A DNA stretch of 64,000 bases from an uncultured Porphyromonadaceae bacterium (GTDB taxonomy: Bacteria > Bacteroidota > Bacteroidia > Bacteroidales > Muribaculaceae): the NCBI GenBank assembly GCA_900541835.1, contig UQLL01000004.1, forward strand, positions 57,709-121,708, in the 5' to 3' direction. The number at the start of each line of letters is the position of its first letter. Positions within the stretch are counted from its first letter, which is position 1. Under the pieces are notes generated by a model. It worked only from the letters and a program-made list of their open reading frames with translations. It had not been told where the DNA came from and ran no database searches. The position numbers and the translations under genes are program-made. Of this stretch, positions 42,388 to 50,904 are shown in pieces.

Positions 42388-42397
42388 AAAAACAAGT

Positions 42398-45300
42398 ATG
42401 AGAAAACTGTTTCTAATTCTGATGGCGGTTCTGGCCTGCAGCTGGTCCTTGTCTGCACAGACAAAGACTGTCACAGGCACAGTCCTTGACGCGGCCAACA
42501 ACGAGCCGCTGATGGGAGCCACCGTGATGCCCATTGGCGGCGGCCAGGGCACATCGTGCGACATCGACGGCAAGTTCAAGCTCACCGTCCCCGCATCCGT
42601 CACCAAGGTGAAAGTTTCGTATGTGGGCTACACCCCGCAGACCGTCAACATCACCCCCGGCATGACCGTCTACCTCGCCTCCTCGGCCACTGACCTCGAA
42701 GACGTGGTAGTCGTTGCCTACGGTACGGCCAACAAGGAGTCCCTGACAGGTTCCGTTGCCGTTGTCGGCGCCAAGGAAATCGAGGACCGACCCATCAGCA
42801 ACGTCACCGCCGCCCTCGAGGGCAACGCCCCCGGCGTACAGGTCAACAACACAGTCGGCCAGCCCGGTTCCGAACCCCAGATCCGTATCCGCGGCTTCAG
42901 CTCCGTGACGGGCAACAACGATCCTCTCTACGTAGTTGACGGCGTGCCTTACGACACCGGCATCAACGACCTCAACCCCCAGGACATCGAGTCCATGTCC
43001 GTGCTCAAGGACGCCGCATCCTGCGCCCTTTACGGCAACAAGGGTTCCAATGGCGTAGTGCTCATCACCACCAAGCGCGCCAAGAAAGTCGGCAAGGTCG
43101 ACGTCAACCTCAGCATCAGCCAGGGCATGTACCAGCGCGGCCTGCCCCGCTACGAGACCCTCGGCACCGACCAGTGGATGGAACAGACCTACACAGGTAT
43201 CTTCAACCAGCTCCTCTCCACCTCCGGATGGACACCCGACTACATCTCCCAGTATCTCCAGGAAAGCATCATCTCCAGCCAGAACATCCCCATGAACGTG
43301 TACGGCGGAGACAAGTCCACCGTCTTCGACCTCAACGGTAAGCTCACCCGCTCCGTCCTGCCCCAGTACAACGACCTTGACTGGTGGGACGCCGTCTCCC
43401 GCAGCGGCCACCGTCAGGAGTACACCCTCAACGCCACCGGCGCCACCGACAGCTTCAACACCTTCGCCTCCGTCGGCTACCTCAAGGAGAAGGGCTTCCT
43501 GCTCCAGACCGACTTCGAGCGCTACAACGGCCGTATCAACTCCAACCTCACAGCCACCAAGTACCTCAAGGTTGGCGTCAACCTCGCCGGAGTAATCCAG
43601 AAAGGCAACCAGAACGACCAGGCAGGCACCAGCAACACCTCCAACCCGTTCTTCACCGACCGTTACAGCCCCATCTTCCCGTACTACGCGCACAACGAGG
43701 AGACCGGCGAGCTCCTGACCAACGTCGACGGCTCCCCCATGTGGAACAACGCCAATTACCTCGGCGGCAACAACATCGCCCAGTACCTGCGCCTCAACTA
43801 CCAGGAGTTCCGCTACTACGCAGTCAACGCCACCGCATACGCCACCGCCGTGCTTCCCTACGGCTTCGAGGCAACCGTGCGCGGCAACATCAACCGTAGC
43901 CAGACCCAGATACACGACTACACCAACAACATCACCGGCAACGGTGTGAACATGAACGGTATCCTGACCCAGCAGTCAAGCGACAGCCGCTTCTCCACCT
44001 TCATGCAGAACATCAACTGGTCCAAGAACTATGGCCTGCACCACATCGACGCCATCCTTGGCCACGAGAACTACGAGACCTACTCCGAGTACTTCGGCGG
44101 CTCCAAGCAGGACCAGAGCTTCGACGGCATCTACTTCTGGTCCAACTTCGTAGACATGTCCTCCATGAGCGGTGGCGCCGAGCAGTACAAGAGCGAGTCC
44201 TACTACGGACGCGCACGCTACGACTACGCACAGAAATACTTCGGAGAGGTCAGCTTCCGCCGCGACGGCAGCTCCCGCTTCGCCAAGGACAACCGCTGGG
44301 GCAACTTCTGGTCCTTAGGCGGCAGCTGGATCATCACCAAAGAGAAGTTCATGAACGAGCTTCCCTGGGTAAACTTCCTCAAGCTCCGCGCAGCATACGG
44401 CACCGTGGGTAACGACAAGTCCGCCGGCCTGTACGGCTACTATACCCGCTACACCCTGGGCAGCTACTTCAACGCACCACTTGTGATGCCCTCCAACTAT
44501 GCAAGCCAGGAACTCAGCTGGGAGACCACAAAGAGCTTCGACATCGCCCTCGAAGGCAGCCTGTTCGACGACCGCTTCGGCTTCACCATCGGCTACTTCG
44601 ACAAGCGCTCCACCGACCTGATATTCTCCGTGGCCAAGCCCCGCAGCGCCGGTTCCAACACCTCATGGCTCAACCCCTCCGTAGCCACCAACATCGGCAC
44701 CATGGCCAACAACGGCTGGGAGCTCCAGTTCAACGTTGACATTCTCCGCAACCAGGACTTCACATGGAACTTCTCCGTTGACGCATCCTTCATCGACAAC
44801 TGCATCAAGAAGCTTCCCTTCGGCCGCGACATCGAGAACGGCAGCCAGCGCATCGCAGAAGGCCACTCCCTCTACGAGTGGTACACCTACCACTACGCAG
44901 GCGTTGACCAGCTGGACGGCCATGCTCTCTACGAACTCGACCCCAACGCTTACGAGTTCACCAGCGTCGAGAACGGACAGGCCAACTTCGAGACCAAGCT
45001 GCAGCAGGCCCGCGAAAACGGCCAGCTCCGCGAAATCAACGGCAAGTACTACGTGACCAACACCAGCAACGCCTCGCGTGACTGGCGCGGCACCGCAATC
45101 CCCACCGTATACGGCAGCTTCGGCACCACCTTCTCCTGGAAAGGCATCAACCTCGGCATGCTCTTCACCTACAGCCTCGGCGGCAAGACCTACGACAGCA
45201 ACTACGCCGAACTCATGAGCAGCTCCATGCCCAACCAGCTCACCACCTCCTTCCACAAGGACGTGCTCAAGGCCTGGACACACGCTCCCGAAGGCATGAC

Positions 45301-45625
45301 CGCAGACAGCCCCAACCGCATCGACCCCAACGGCACCCCCGTCTTCAACTTTGCACAGCAGGGCGACAACAACGGCGGCTGCGACCGTTGGCTGACCTCC
45401 TCCGACTACCTGGTGTTCAAGAACCTCAACGTCAGCTACTCCCTGCCGCAGAAGTGGGTAAAGGCCCTGCAGATGACCAACCTCTCCCTGGGCATGTCCG
45501 TTGACAACCTCTTCACCGTCACTGCCCGCAAGGGCATGAACCCCCAGGCAAGCTGGTCCGGCAGCCAGTCTCTCTCCTTCATGACCGCCCGCGTCTTCTC
45601 CTTCCAGATCAACGCCAAGTTCTAA
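42398..45625 (+). CDS. SusC-type TonB-dependent outer-membrane transporter
   Basis: 1075 aa from the ATG at 42398 (MRKLFLILMAVLACSWSLSAQ), a standard signal peptide; the open frame upstream is leader. Order: carboxypeptidase-regulatory-like domain (residues 23-95, VTGTVLDAANNEPLMGATV), TonB box region LEDVVVVAYGT, plug domain with LEGNAPGVQVNNTVGQPGSEPQIRIRG and SMSVLKDAASCALYGNKGSNGV, then the 22-strand barrel ending in SFQINAKF. It imports an oligomer with the SusD partner 18 nt downstream. No glycoside hydrolase, sensor or sigma factor accompanies the pair, so the substrate (glycan or peptide) cannot be inferred. Confidence 0.95.
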   Translation: MRKLFLILMAVLACSWSLSAQTKTVTGTVLDAANNEPLMGATVMPIGGGQGTSCDIDGKFKLTVPASVTKVKVSYVGYTPQTVNITPGMTVYLASSATDLEDVVVVAYGTANKESLTGSVAVVGAKEIEDRPISNVTAALEGNAPGVQVNNTVGQPGSEPQIRIRGFSSVTGNNDPLYVVDGVPYDTGINDLNPQDIESMSVLKDAASCALYGNKGSNGVVLITTKRAKKVGKVDVNLSISQGMYQRGLPRYETLGTDQWMEQTYTGIFNQLLSTSGWTPDYISQYLQESIISSQNIPMNVYGGDKSTVFDLNGKLTRSVLPQYNDLDWWDAVSRSGHRQEYTLNATGATDSFNTFASVGYLKEKGFLLQTDFERYNGRINSNLTATKYLKVGVNLAGVIQKGNQNDQAGTSNTSNPFFTDRYSPIFPYYAHNEETGELLTNVDGSPMWNNANYLGGNNIAQYLRLNYQEFRYYAVNATAYATAVLPYGFEATVRGNINRSQTQIHDYTNNITGNGVNMNGILTQQSSDSRFSTFMQNINWSKNYGLHHIDAILGHENYETYSEYFGGSKQDQSFDGIYFWSNFVDMSSMSGGAEQYKSESYYGRARYDYAQKYFGEVSFRRDGSSRFAKDNRWGNFWSLGGSWIITKEKFMNELPWVNFLKLRAAYGTVGNDKSAGLYGYYTRYTLGSYFNAPLVMPSNYASQELSWETTKSFDIALEGSLFDDRFGFTIGYFDKRSTDLIFSVAKPRSAGSNTSWLNPSVATNIGTMANNGWELQFNVDILRNQDFTWNFSVDASFIDNCIKKLPFGRDIENGSQRIAEGHSLYEWYTYHYAGVDQLDGHALYELDPNAYEFTSVENGQANFETKLQQARENGQLREINGKYYVTNTSNASRDWRGTAIPTVYGSFGTTFSWKGINLGMLFTYSLGGKTYDSNYAELMSSSMPNQLTTSFHKDVLKAWTHAPEGMTADSPNRIDPNGTPVFNFAQQGDNNGGCDRWLTSSDYLVFKNLNVSYSLPQKWVKALQMTNLSLGMSVDNLFTVTARKGMNPQASWSGSQSLSFMTARVFSFQINAKF

Positions 45626-45643
45626 TACCTCAACTAAAAAAAG

Positions 45644-47368
45644 ATGAAAAGAAACATCATAATCAATGGCGCCCTGGGCTTGCTCCTGGCCGGCTCGATG
45701 GCGTCATGTGCCTCCGACTATCTCGACACCGAGCCCCTGAGCAACGTGACCGACGCACAGGTAGGCGCAACAACCGAGAACCTCGCCAAGGCCATCAACG
45801 GCATGGGCTTCTTCCTCAACATGTTCCAAGTGGACCAGTCAACCGGCGGTGTCTACCAGGGCGGCTATCCCTGCGGCTCCTGCGGCGAAGGATACTTCAT
45901 GTCCTACTTCGGTGACTGCTACAGCTCGGACACCTACCAGAACCACTTCGCCATGTTCCAGACCGGACAGGTAGTGCGCATGGAGCTCGTGGCCAACAAC
46001 AACTGGTACAGCAACTCCAAGGCATGGGGCTTCTACTACACCCTCATCCGCCAGGCCAACGCCGTACTCGATAAGATCGACGATGCCGAAGAGACCATCG
46101 CCGGCCAACGCAACCAGATCAAGGCCGAGGCCCTCGCATTCCGTGCCCACGCCTATACCCGTCTGCTCCAGCTCTTCGCCCCCCGCTGGTCGGACAGCAA
46201 CAACGGCGAACGCAAGTGCATCGTGCTGCGTCTGCAGCAGGGCACCGATGACCTGCCCCTGGTAACCATGAACCAGGTACTCGACCAGATCTATACCGAC
46301 TGCAAAGACGCTGCCGCCCTCTTCCAGGCAGAGGATACCTACAAGGAGCGTCCCGACTGGTCCGCTCCCACCTACGAGGTTGCCTGCGGCGTGCTCGCAC
46401 GTGCAGCGCTCCTCAAGGAAGACTGGGCCACCGCCGAGCAGTACGCCGCCGAGGCACAGAAAGGCCATGAAATCATGACCAACGACGAGTGGTGCAACGG
46501 CTTCATGGAGGCCACCGACGACTACCTCTGGACATGCTCCATCAACCCGGATGACCGCCACATCAACGGTGCATGGGCCGCATACAACGCCTGCAACGGC
46601 AACTACCCCAACTACTGGCAGATGGGTTCGGGCAACATCAACGTAGACCTCTACAACCAGCTCGACGCCAAGGACATCCGTCGCACACGCTTCATCATGC
46701 CCGACCAGGTAGGTGCAAGACTGAAGGACTGGTACAACGAAAAGTACATCGACCCCACAACCATGTTCTTCAAGCGCGAAAATATCGCCCTCACGAACTA
46801 CCTGAAGATAGCCGTCTTCTGCGAGGCCGCCACACCCACCACCACCAACGGCATGGAAGTCGCCGTGGCCTATACCGACATAGGCGGACGTGGCACCCAG
46901 CCGACATACGTCTACGGCGGCCAGGTCAAGTTCTACGCAATGGGCGGCAGCGACCAGCTCTGCCAGTACCCCTTCATGCGTTCCACCGAGATGCTGCTGA
47001 CACAGGCTGAAGCAGCCTACCACCTGGGCCATATCGGCGATGCACAGCAGCTCATCAGCAAGCTCACCCAGATGCGTATACCCGACTCCGCTCCCATCAC
47101 CAAGACCGGCGAAGAACTGCTCAACGAAATCCGTCTGCAGCGCCGCATCGAGCTCTGGGGCGAAGGCACCACCTTCTTCGACTTCAAGCGCTGGAACTGG
47201 CGCAACACCCGTCGTGCATGGGTTTCCGGCGACACGAACTCCGGCAACTGCCCCGCTCCCTACGCCATCGACGTAGCCCCCGAACAGGCCAACCACTGGG
47301 TATTCATGCTCCCGCGCGTGGAATCCGACTACAACGCAGCCATCGACCTCAGCGAGCTCAGGTGGTAA
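45644..47368 (+). CDS. SusD/RagB-type nutrient-binding lipoprotein
   Basis: 574 aa. Lipoprotein signal LLLAGSMASC (Cys about 22) followed by ASDYLDTEPLSN, the usual SusD start. The TPR-rich SusD domain shows GFYYTLIRQANAVLDKID, QIKAEALAFRAHAYTRLLQLFAPRW and the C-terminal EMLLTQAEAAYHLG, LLNEIRLQRRIELWGEGTTFFDFKRW. It caps the SusC barrel at the cell surface. Normal length and complete; a strong terminator follows. Confidence 0.95.
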   Translation: MKRNIIINGALGLLLAGSMASCASDYLDTEPLSNVTDAQVGATTENLAKAINGMGFFLNMFQVDQSTGGVYQGGYPCGSCGEGYFMSYFGDCYSSDTYQNHFAMFQTGQVVRMELVANNNWYSNSKAWGFYYTLIRQANAVLDKIDDAEETIAGQRNQIKAEALAFRAHAYTRLLQLFAPRWSDSNNGERKCIVLRLQQGTDDLPLVTMNQVLDQIYTDCKDAAALFQAEDTYKERPDWSAPTYEVACGVLARAALLKEDWATAEQYAAEAQKGHEIMTNDEWCNGFMEATDDYLWTCSINPDDRHINGAWAAYNACNGNYPNYWQMGSGNINVDLYNQLDAKDIRRTRFIMPDQVGARLKDWYNEKYIDPTTMFFKRENIALTNYLKIAVFCEAATPTTTNGMEVAVAYTDIGGRGTQPTYVYGGQVKFYAMGGSDQLCQYPFMRSTEMLLTQAEAAYHLGHIGDAQQLISKLTQMRIPDSAPITKTGEELLNEIRLQRRIELWGEGTTFFDFKRWNWRNTRRAWVSGDTNSGNCPAPYAIDVAPEQANHWVFMLPRVESDYNAAIDLSELRW

Positions 47369-47408
47369 CCCACCCCGACACACTGATCACATAGGCAAAC
47401 CTCTTAGC

Positions 47409-47447
47409 AAGGAGGCGCTTCCTACGAGGAGCGCCTTCTTTCTTTCT
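47409..47447 (+). terminator. Rho-independent terminator of susCD
   Basis: AAGGAGGCGCT (47409-47419) pairs with AGCGCCTTCTT (47430-47440), 10-nt loop, followed by TCTTTCT. Confidence 0.8.
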
Positions 47448-47464
47448 AAAATATTGGTCAGGTT

Positions 47465-47535
47465 GTAGGGATGCACCCTGGTGCATCCGCTCTGCTTTAT
47501 TGATTATCAGCGGATGCACCAGGGTGCATCCCTAC
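47465..47535. repeat. Dispersed palindrome copy C, doubled as a 27-bp inverted repeat
   Basis: Left arm 47465-47491 and right arm 47509-47535 are perfect complements (27 bp) around a 17-nt loop. Each arm is itself the palindrome GGATGCACC-CT-GGTGCATCC, so the element can fold as one long or two short hairpins. Outer ends read GTAGGG and CCCTAC followed by GATTCGC, matching copy E at 50871. Confidence 0.9.
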
Positions 47536-47660
47536 GATTCGCCCATAAAGCATATGACACGATAGTAGCAAACGCAGCCGATTTGAAACTCCGGCATCTC
47601 CTTATACCTCATGGCAGCACCATTACCCCAAAGAAGCAGAAGGTGGTCATTCCTGCGGAA

Positions 47661-47692
47661 TTTGCAGGTTTGGGAAATTTTACTTATCTTTG
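47661..47692 (+). promoter_or_regulatory. Bacteroidales promoter of the glycosyltransferase operon
   Basis: TTTG (47661-47664), 20 nt, TATCTTTG (47685-47692), 25 nt before the start at 47718. It supports that start over the longer frame from 47481. Confidence 0.75.
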
Positions 47693-47717
47693 CATTGGTT
47701 TATACCAATTTGGTGTT

Positions 47718-48881
47718 ATGAGTAAAATTCTCCTTACTTTGGGCTGGTCCGAAACCGGCGATTCCCTCAACTACCTGCCCACCTTCGAGCTTGCGCACAG
47801 CATGTACCGGCTTGGCCAGGACGTCAACCTGCTGGTCACAGACCAGACCGAGCTTCCCGAGCCGGCCCGGCGAGGCGACGCCCGGGATTGGGTTCGCACC
47901 GTACGCCACGACTACCGCACGTCCTTCTGCTTCTCGCGCAACATGTGCGCATACCTCAACGAGCACGAGTTCGACATATACCACACCCACGGCCTGGGCA
48001 CGCACCTCAACCACATGACCTGCGCCACCGCCCGCCGCCTCCACCGCCCCTACCTCATCACACCCTACTGCCTGCTCAGAGACTACAAACCCGCCCCCCG
48101 CAGCGGCATAGCACGCCGCATATACCGTGGAGTGTTCATGCGCAAAGACTTCGAGCAGGCCTCGTGCCTGCGTGCCATCAACCAGGAAGAGGCAGACGGC
48201 CTGCGCTGCATGGGCATCAAGGCACCCATCGCCGTCATACCATGGCCCAGCCGCGTCCCCTCATTCCTCGACCAGGCCATAGCACGAGGACGCCGCTGGA
48301 CTGCCGAGAATCCGAGTCGCAAGCGCATAGCCCTCATCATAGTCGACATAGAGGGCAACCCCGTCAGGAAAGTCATCGACGCCTTCACCGCCGTGGCCGA
48401 AGACGACAGCGAACTGTTGCTACTCGACTTCGGATATGTCCGTTCCACCGAGTTCGCCAGGGAGCTCATCCGCGAGCGGGGACTCCGCAACGTCAAGGTA
48501 GTGGACCATACCGACGACTTCGACAACTTCTCGCTGCTTGCCTCATGCTGCGCCACCGTCATACCCACCCATCACCTCTACATGGGCACGGCCCTGTCGC
48601 ACACCCTGCTGTGCGAGACCCCGGCCATCTGCATACACTCTCCCGAATGGGAAGACGTGCCCGCCATGGACTGCGGCTGGTGGTGCCCCAACGACCAGCA
48701 GTCCATGGAGTCGTTCATCTCCGCCGCCATGATGATGGACCCGGCGCTCATCGACAAGAAGGGTGCCAACGGACGCCGCCTCATCATGCACGAGTATGCG
48801 GCCGACGTCATCGCCGGCCGCATGATCCGCCTCTACGACTGGCTGCTCGGCAAGGCAGACAAACCCGGCTACGTGATCTGA
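47718..48881 (+). CDS. Glycosyltransferase family 4-like, paralogue of the capsule-locus gene at 13551
   Basis: 387 aa from the ATG at 47718 (MSKILLTLGWSETGDSLNYLPTFELAHSM). GT-B plan: YHTHGLGTHLNHMTCATARRLHRPYLITPYCLL in the acceptor domain, IALIIVDIEGNPVRKVIDAF in the donor domain, then SCCATVIPTHHLYMGTALSHTLLCETPAIC and WWCPNDQQSMESF. It aligns with the 13551 gene to the C-terminus (MIRLYDWLLGKADKPGYVI against MTRLYEWLLGSGPKPEFVI). The usual E-x7-E of GT4 is replaced by H-x7-S in HHLYMGTALS, so activity or chemistry may differ. First gene of a three-gene operon. Confidence 0.8.
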   Translation: MSKILLTLGWSETGDSLNYLPTFELAHSMYRLGQDVNLLVTDQTELPEPARRGDARDWVRTVRHDYRTSFCFSRNMCAYLNEHEFDIYHTHGLGTHLNHMTCATARRLHRPYLITPYCLLRDYKPAPRSGIARRIYRGVFMRKDFEQASCLRAINQEEADGLRCMGIKAPIAVIPWPSRVPSFLDQAIARGRRWTAENPSRKRIALIIVDIEGNPVRKVIDAFTAVAEDDSELLLLDFGYVRSTEFARELIRERGLRNVKVVDHTDDFDNFSLLASCCATVIPTHHLYMGTALSHTLLCETPAICIHSPEWEDVPAMDCGWWCPNDQQSMESFISAAMMMDPALIDKKGANGRRLIMHEYAADVIAGRMIRLYDWLLGKADKPGYVI

Positions 48882-48883
48882 CC

Positions 48884-49492
48884 ATGACGACGACGGCGAC
48901 ACTCAAGACACTGCTCCTGTCGCTGCTTCTGATGCTCTGCTCCGCAGGCGCCAGGTCCGAAAACGGGCCCGACTCCCCCGCCGACACACGGACCGATGCC
49001 ATGAGCATGGCCCGGCAGTGGTGCGACACCGCCGCTCTCGACAACATCGAGGGCATATGGCTCCTCCCGGCCGACAACGTCTACCTGTCGGTACGGCGCG
49101 ACTCTCATGCCGACATGACCCGCTACACCCTCACCGTGGTAGCCGCCACCGACGGACAGCTATCCGCAGGGCAGCGCATCGGCACACTGCAGCCCATGCC
49201 CGACCGCAGGACCTACGTAGTAAGCCTGCCGCGCAGCCGCGACAGCCACAACCGCCTACGACTGCGTGATGTCCGCATGGAACTGACACAGCAGGGGAAC
49301 GCGCTCGTGGCCGCTCCCGGCGACAAGACCGTCAGATTCAGCTTTTCGCCCCTCAGCCTGCTGCCAGGATTCTGGAAAATGGTCCGCCTGACCATCAGCC
49401 CGGCCACGCGTCCGACCGTGCACGGCATGGTGCGCATCTATCCCGGCTACGACCTCAACGGCTCCGACCGCCTCACCCCACGCTACTTCTGA
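48884..49492 (+). CDS. Exported protein of unknown function
   Basis: 202 aa. Signal peptide TATLKTLLLSLLLMLCSAGARS, then a beta-rich domain (NIEGIWLLPADNVYLSVRRDSHADMTRYTLTVVAATDGQL, GTLQPMPDRRTYVVSLPR), ending with LDLNGSDRL-like YDLNGSDRLTPRYF. I do not recognise the family; the opening IEGIWLLP..Y.....D resembles small Bacteroidota proteins that sense or bind at the envelope. It starts 2 nt after the glycosyltransferase stop and is co-transcribed. Confidence 0.75.
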   Translation: MTTTATLKTLLLSLLLMLCSAGARSENGPDSPADTRTDAMSMARQWCDTAALDNIEGIWLLPADNVYLSVRRDSHADMTRYTLTVVAATDGQLSAGQRIGTLQPMPDRRTYVVSLPRSRDSHNRLRLRDVRMELTQQGNALVAAPGDKTVRFSFSPLSLLPGFWKMVRLTISPATRPTVHGMVRIYPGYDLNGSDRLTPRYF

Positions 49493-49495
49493 CCC

Positions 49496-50005
49496 ATGCG
49501 CACTCTGCCACCTTCACTGCTCGCCCTCGCACTGCTGCTGACCGCCACGACGGGAGCCGCCCGGCGTCCCGTGTCCGACCGTCCGCGCAAGACTCAGAAA
49601 GTCGCTTCCTATAGGTCTGTCCCTGCATGGCAGCGCGGTTCCATACGCCTAACCGCCGCCAACAACGACACCCTGTGCCTGCATCTCGACTCCGTGCGCT
49701 TCTCCGGCTTCGACAAGCCCTCGTCCGGCACCAAGGAGACATTCCTTCTCACCAACCGCAACCGCCTGACACTCACCGGCCTGAGCGTCGAGATCACCTA
49801 CCTGAATCCCGACGGACGCCAGATACACGCCCGCATCCTCACCATTCCTTGCTCCATTCCCCCCTTCGAGACCCGAAAGCTCGACGTCCGCAGCTTCGAC
49901 ACCCAGGGAGCCTACCACTACGTCCATAGCTCTGCCGGACGCTCCGGCGCCGCCCCCTTCACCGTCACATTCCGTCCCCTCACCCTCTTCTACCGACCAC
50001 AATAA
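49496..50005 (+). CDS. Exported protein of unknown function
   Basis: 169 aa with a signal peptide (TLPPSLLALALLLTATTGAA) and a beta-sandwich-like domain (LCLHLDSVRFSGFDKPSSGTKETFLLTNRN, LSVEITYLNPDGRQIHARILTIPCSIPPFETRKLDV), similar in pattern to immunoglobulin-like or FxLYD-type folds. Three nt after the previous gene. No family assigned. The three genes may form an envelope-associated glycosylation unit, which is inference from spacing only. Confidence 0.72.
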   Translation: MRTLPPSLLALALLLTATTGAARRPVSDRPRKTQKVASYRSVPAWQRGSIRLTAANNDTLCLHLDSVRFSGFDKPSSGTKETFLLTNRNRLTLTGLSVEITYLNPDGRQIHARILTIPCSIPPFETRKLDVRSFDTQGAYHYVHSSAGRSGAAPFTVTFRPLTLFYRPQ

Positions 50006-50037
50006 CCCCAAGTCCCCATTTTAACTTATATTGATGA

Positions 50038-50196
50038 AACGCTGCCGAGAACCGGCTAATCTCGCCCGACATCCAGCTGGACGCCTCGAAGGTCTACGAG
50101 ATGTCATTCCGAATGACGCCCGGCACCTACAACAAGGCCGAGCCTCTGAAAGCGTACATTGGCTGCGGCAAAACGGCCGAGGCCAGGGGAGCAGCC
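50038..50196 (+). pseudogene. Remnant of a choice-of-anchor-J / MAM-like domain protein
   Basis: About 52 codons in one frame with a clear protein-like sequence: NRLISPDIQLDASKVYEMSF, RMTPGTYNKAEPLKAYIGCG, KTAEA. The pattern (W/R)-L-I-S-P-x-I-x-L-x-A-x-x-x-Y-x-x-S-F followed by L-x-x-Y-x-G is that of choice-of-anchor J domains in large Bacteroidota surface proteins. There is no start codon (TGA lies just upstream at 50035) and the frame loses meaning at the 3' end of queE (50200). It is a small scar of a deleted or rearranged gene. Confidence 0.6.
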
Positions 50197-50199
50197 TGT

Positions 50200-50796
50200 T
50201 CACGGGATGTGGAGGAAGCGGTGGAGTTGGGCGGAGAGGGTCCAGCGCGGGTCGGCGAGGACACGCGAGACGGTGCGGCAGAGGTTGGAGGAGGTGACAG
50301 CCGGGTCCGGGTCGAAGCAGGGCTGGAGGTACATCAATGTATGCTCGGAGCGGCAAGGGAGGGTGAAATAGGGGTCGAGTGGCTGACCGAGATCCACGAC
50401 CTTAATCTCGTCGGCGTGATGGATTACGACAGGCAGATCGGGCTTGCTGCAGATACCGGTCTTGGGCGAGAGGGTCACCCAGTCGAGGTTAGGGGGCAGC
50501 AGACGGGTGCCGTTGGTCTCGATGGCCACGAGCTTGCCGGTGGCGGCGTGGAGGTGGTCGACGAATGCGGCGTCGGCCTGGAGGCTCGGTTCGCCGCCGG
50601 TGAGGATAATCCAGCGCGCCGGGTAGCGGTTGACCTCGGCGGCGATTTCGGCCGGGGTCATGTCGGTATGGGCGGAATGGTCGGTGTCGCAGAAGGGGCA
50701 GCGGAGGTTGCAGCCGCTCAGGCGCACGAAGACGGAGGGCTGCCCGGCATGGCGCCCTTCGCCCTGGAGAGAATGGAAGATTTCGTTTACTTTCAC
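50200..50796 (-). CDS. queE: 7-carboxy-7-deazaguanine synthase
   Basis: 198 aa radical SAM enzyme converting 6-carboxytetrahydropterin to 7-carboxy-7-deazaguanine in queuosine synthesis. It begins with GTG (VNEIFHSLQGEGRHAGQPSVFVRLSGC). The cluster motif is CNLRCPFC (C-x3-C-x2-C, about residues 29-36), then ILTGGEPSLQ and AIETNGT. The C-terminus ends LHRFLHIP. It is separated from queD by 108 nt containing the leader element (50810-50850) and a palindrome (50871-50899), so it may be transcribed apart from queFCD. Confidence 0.93.
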   Translation of the reverse strand: MKVNEIFHSLQGEGRHAGQPSVFVRLSGCNLRCPFCDTDHSAHTDMTPAEIAAEVNRYPARWIILTGGEPSLQADAAFVDHLHAATGKLVAIETNGTRLLPPNLDWVTLSPKTGICSKPDLPVVIHHADEIKVVDLGQPLDPYFTLPCRSEHTLMYLQPCFDPDPAVTSSNLCRTVSRVLADPRWTLSAQLHRFLHIP

Positions 50797-50809
50797 TTTT
50801 GAAGACCGG

Positions 50810-50850
50810 GCGCCGCGCTGAAGCGGGCGCCAAATGCAGAGTAAATGTAC
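50810..50850 (-). promoter_or_regulatory. GGCGCC-hairpin leader element, copy 1 (queE)
   Basis: On the minus strand a degenerate -7-like box (TTTACTCTGC) is followed by ATTTGGCGCC, 9 nt (CGCTTCAGC), then GCGGCGC. The hairpin ends 13 nt before the queE start codon. Near-identical elements precede queF, ispF and porU. Confidence 0.6.
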
Positions 50851-50870
50851 TGGCCAAGGGCTGGTTTCAC

Positions 50871-50899
50871 GGCTGCACCAGGGTGCGGCCCTACGATTT
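50871..50899. repeat. Dispersed palindrome copy E
   Basis: GGCTGCACC-AG-GGTGCGGCC followed by CTACGATTTGC. It matches the right half of copy C (47513-47543) at most positions, including the flanking CTACGATT. Confidence 0.75.
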
Positions 50900-50904
50900 G
50901 CGGG

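Larger units (their letters stand above)
41682..42397. other. 716-nt intergenic region upstream of susC
   Basis: It contains an AT-rich stretch (about 41830-41900), a -7 box at 42157-42164 and a 230-nt GC-rich leader with a 59-codon open frame. A 103-codon minus frame at 41862-42173 is not convincing. Confidence 0.6.
47369..47717. other. Intergenic region with terminator, double palindrome and promoter
   Basis: 349 nt holding the susCD terminator (47409-47447), the double palindrome (47465-47535) and the promoter (47661-47692) of the next operon. The open frame from 47481 is only the upstream extension of the glycosyltransferase frame through the palindrome. Confidence 0.7.

Noticed and set aside
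47481..47717. Upstream extension of the glycosyltransferase gene by 79 codons
   Set aside because: It runs through the palindrome and the promoter at 47661-47692; the family starts at the ATG at 47718.
50031..50297. 88-codon plus frame starting MMKRCREPANLARH
   Set aside because: It is the wrong frame of the choice-of-anchor J remnant and continues antisense into queE.
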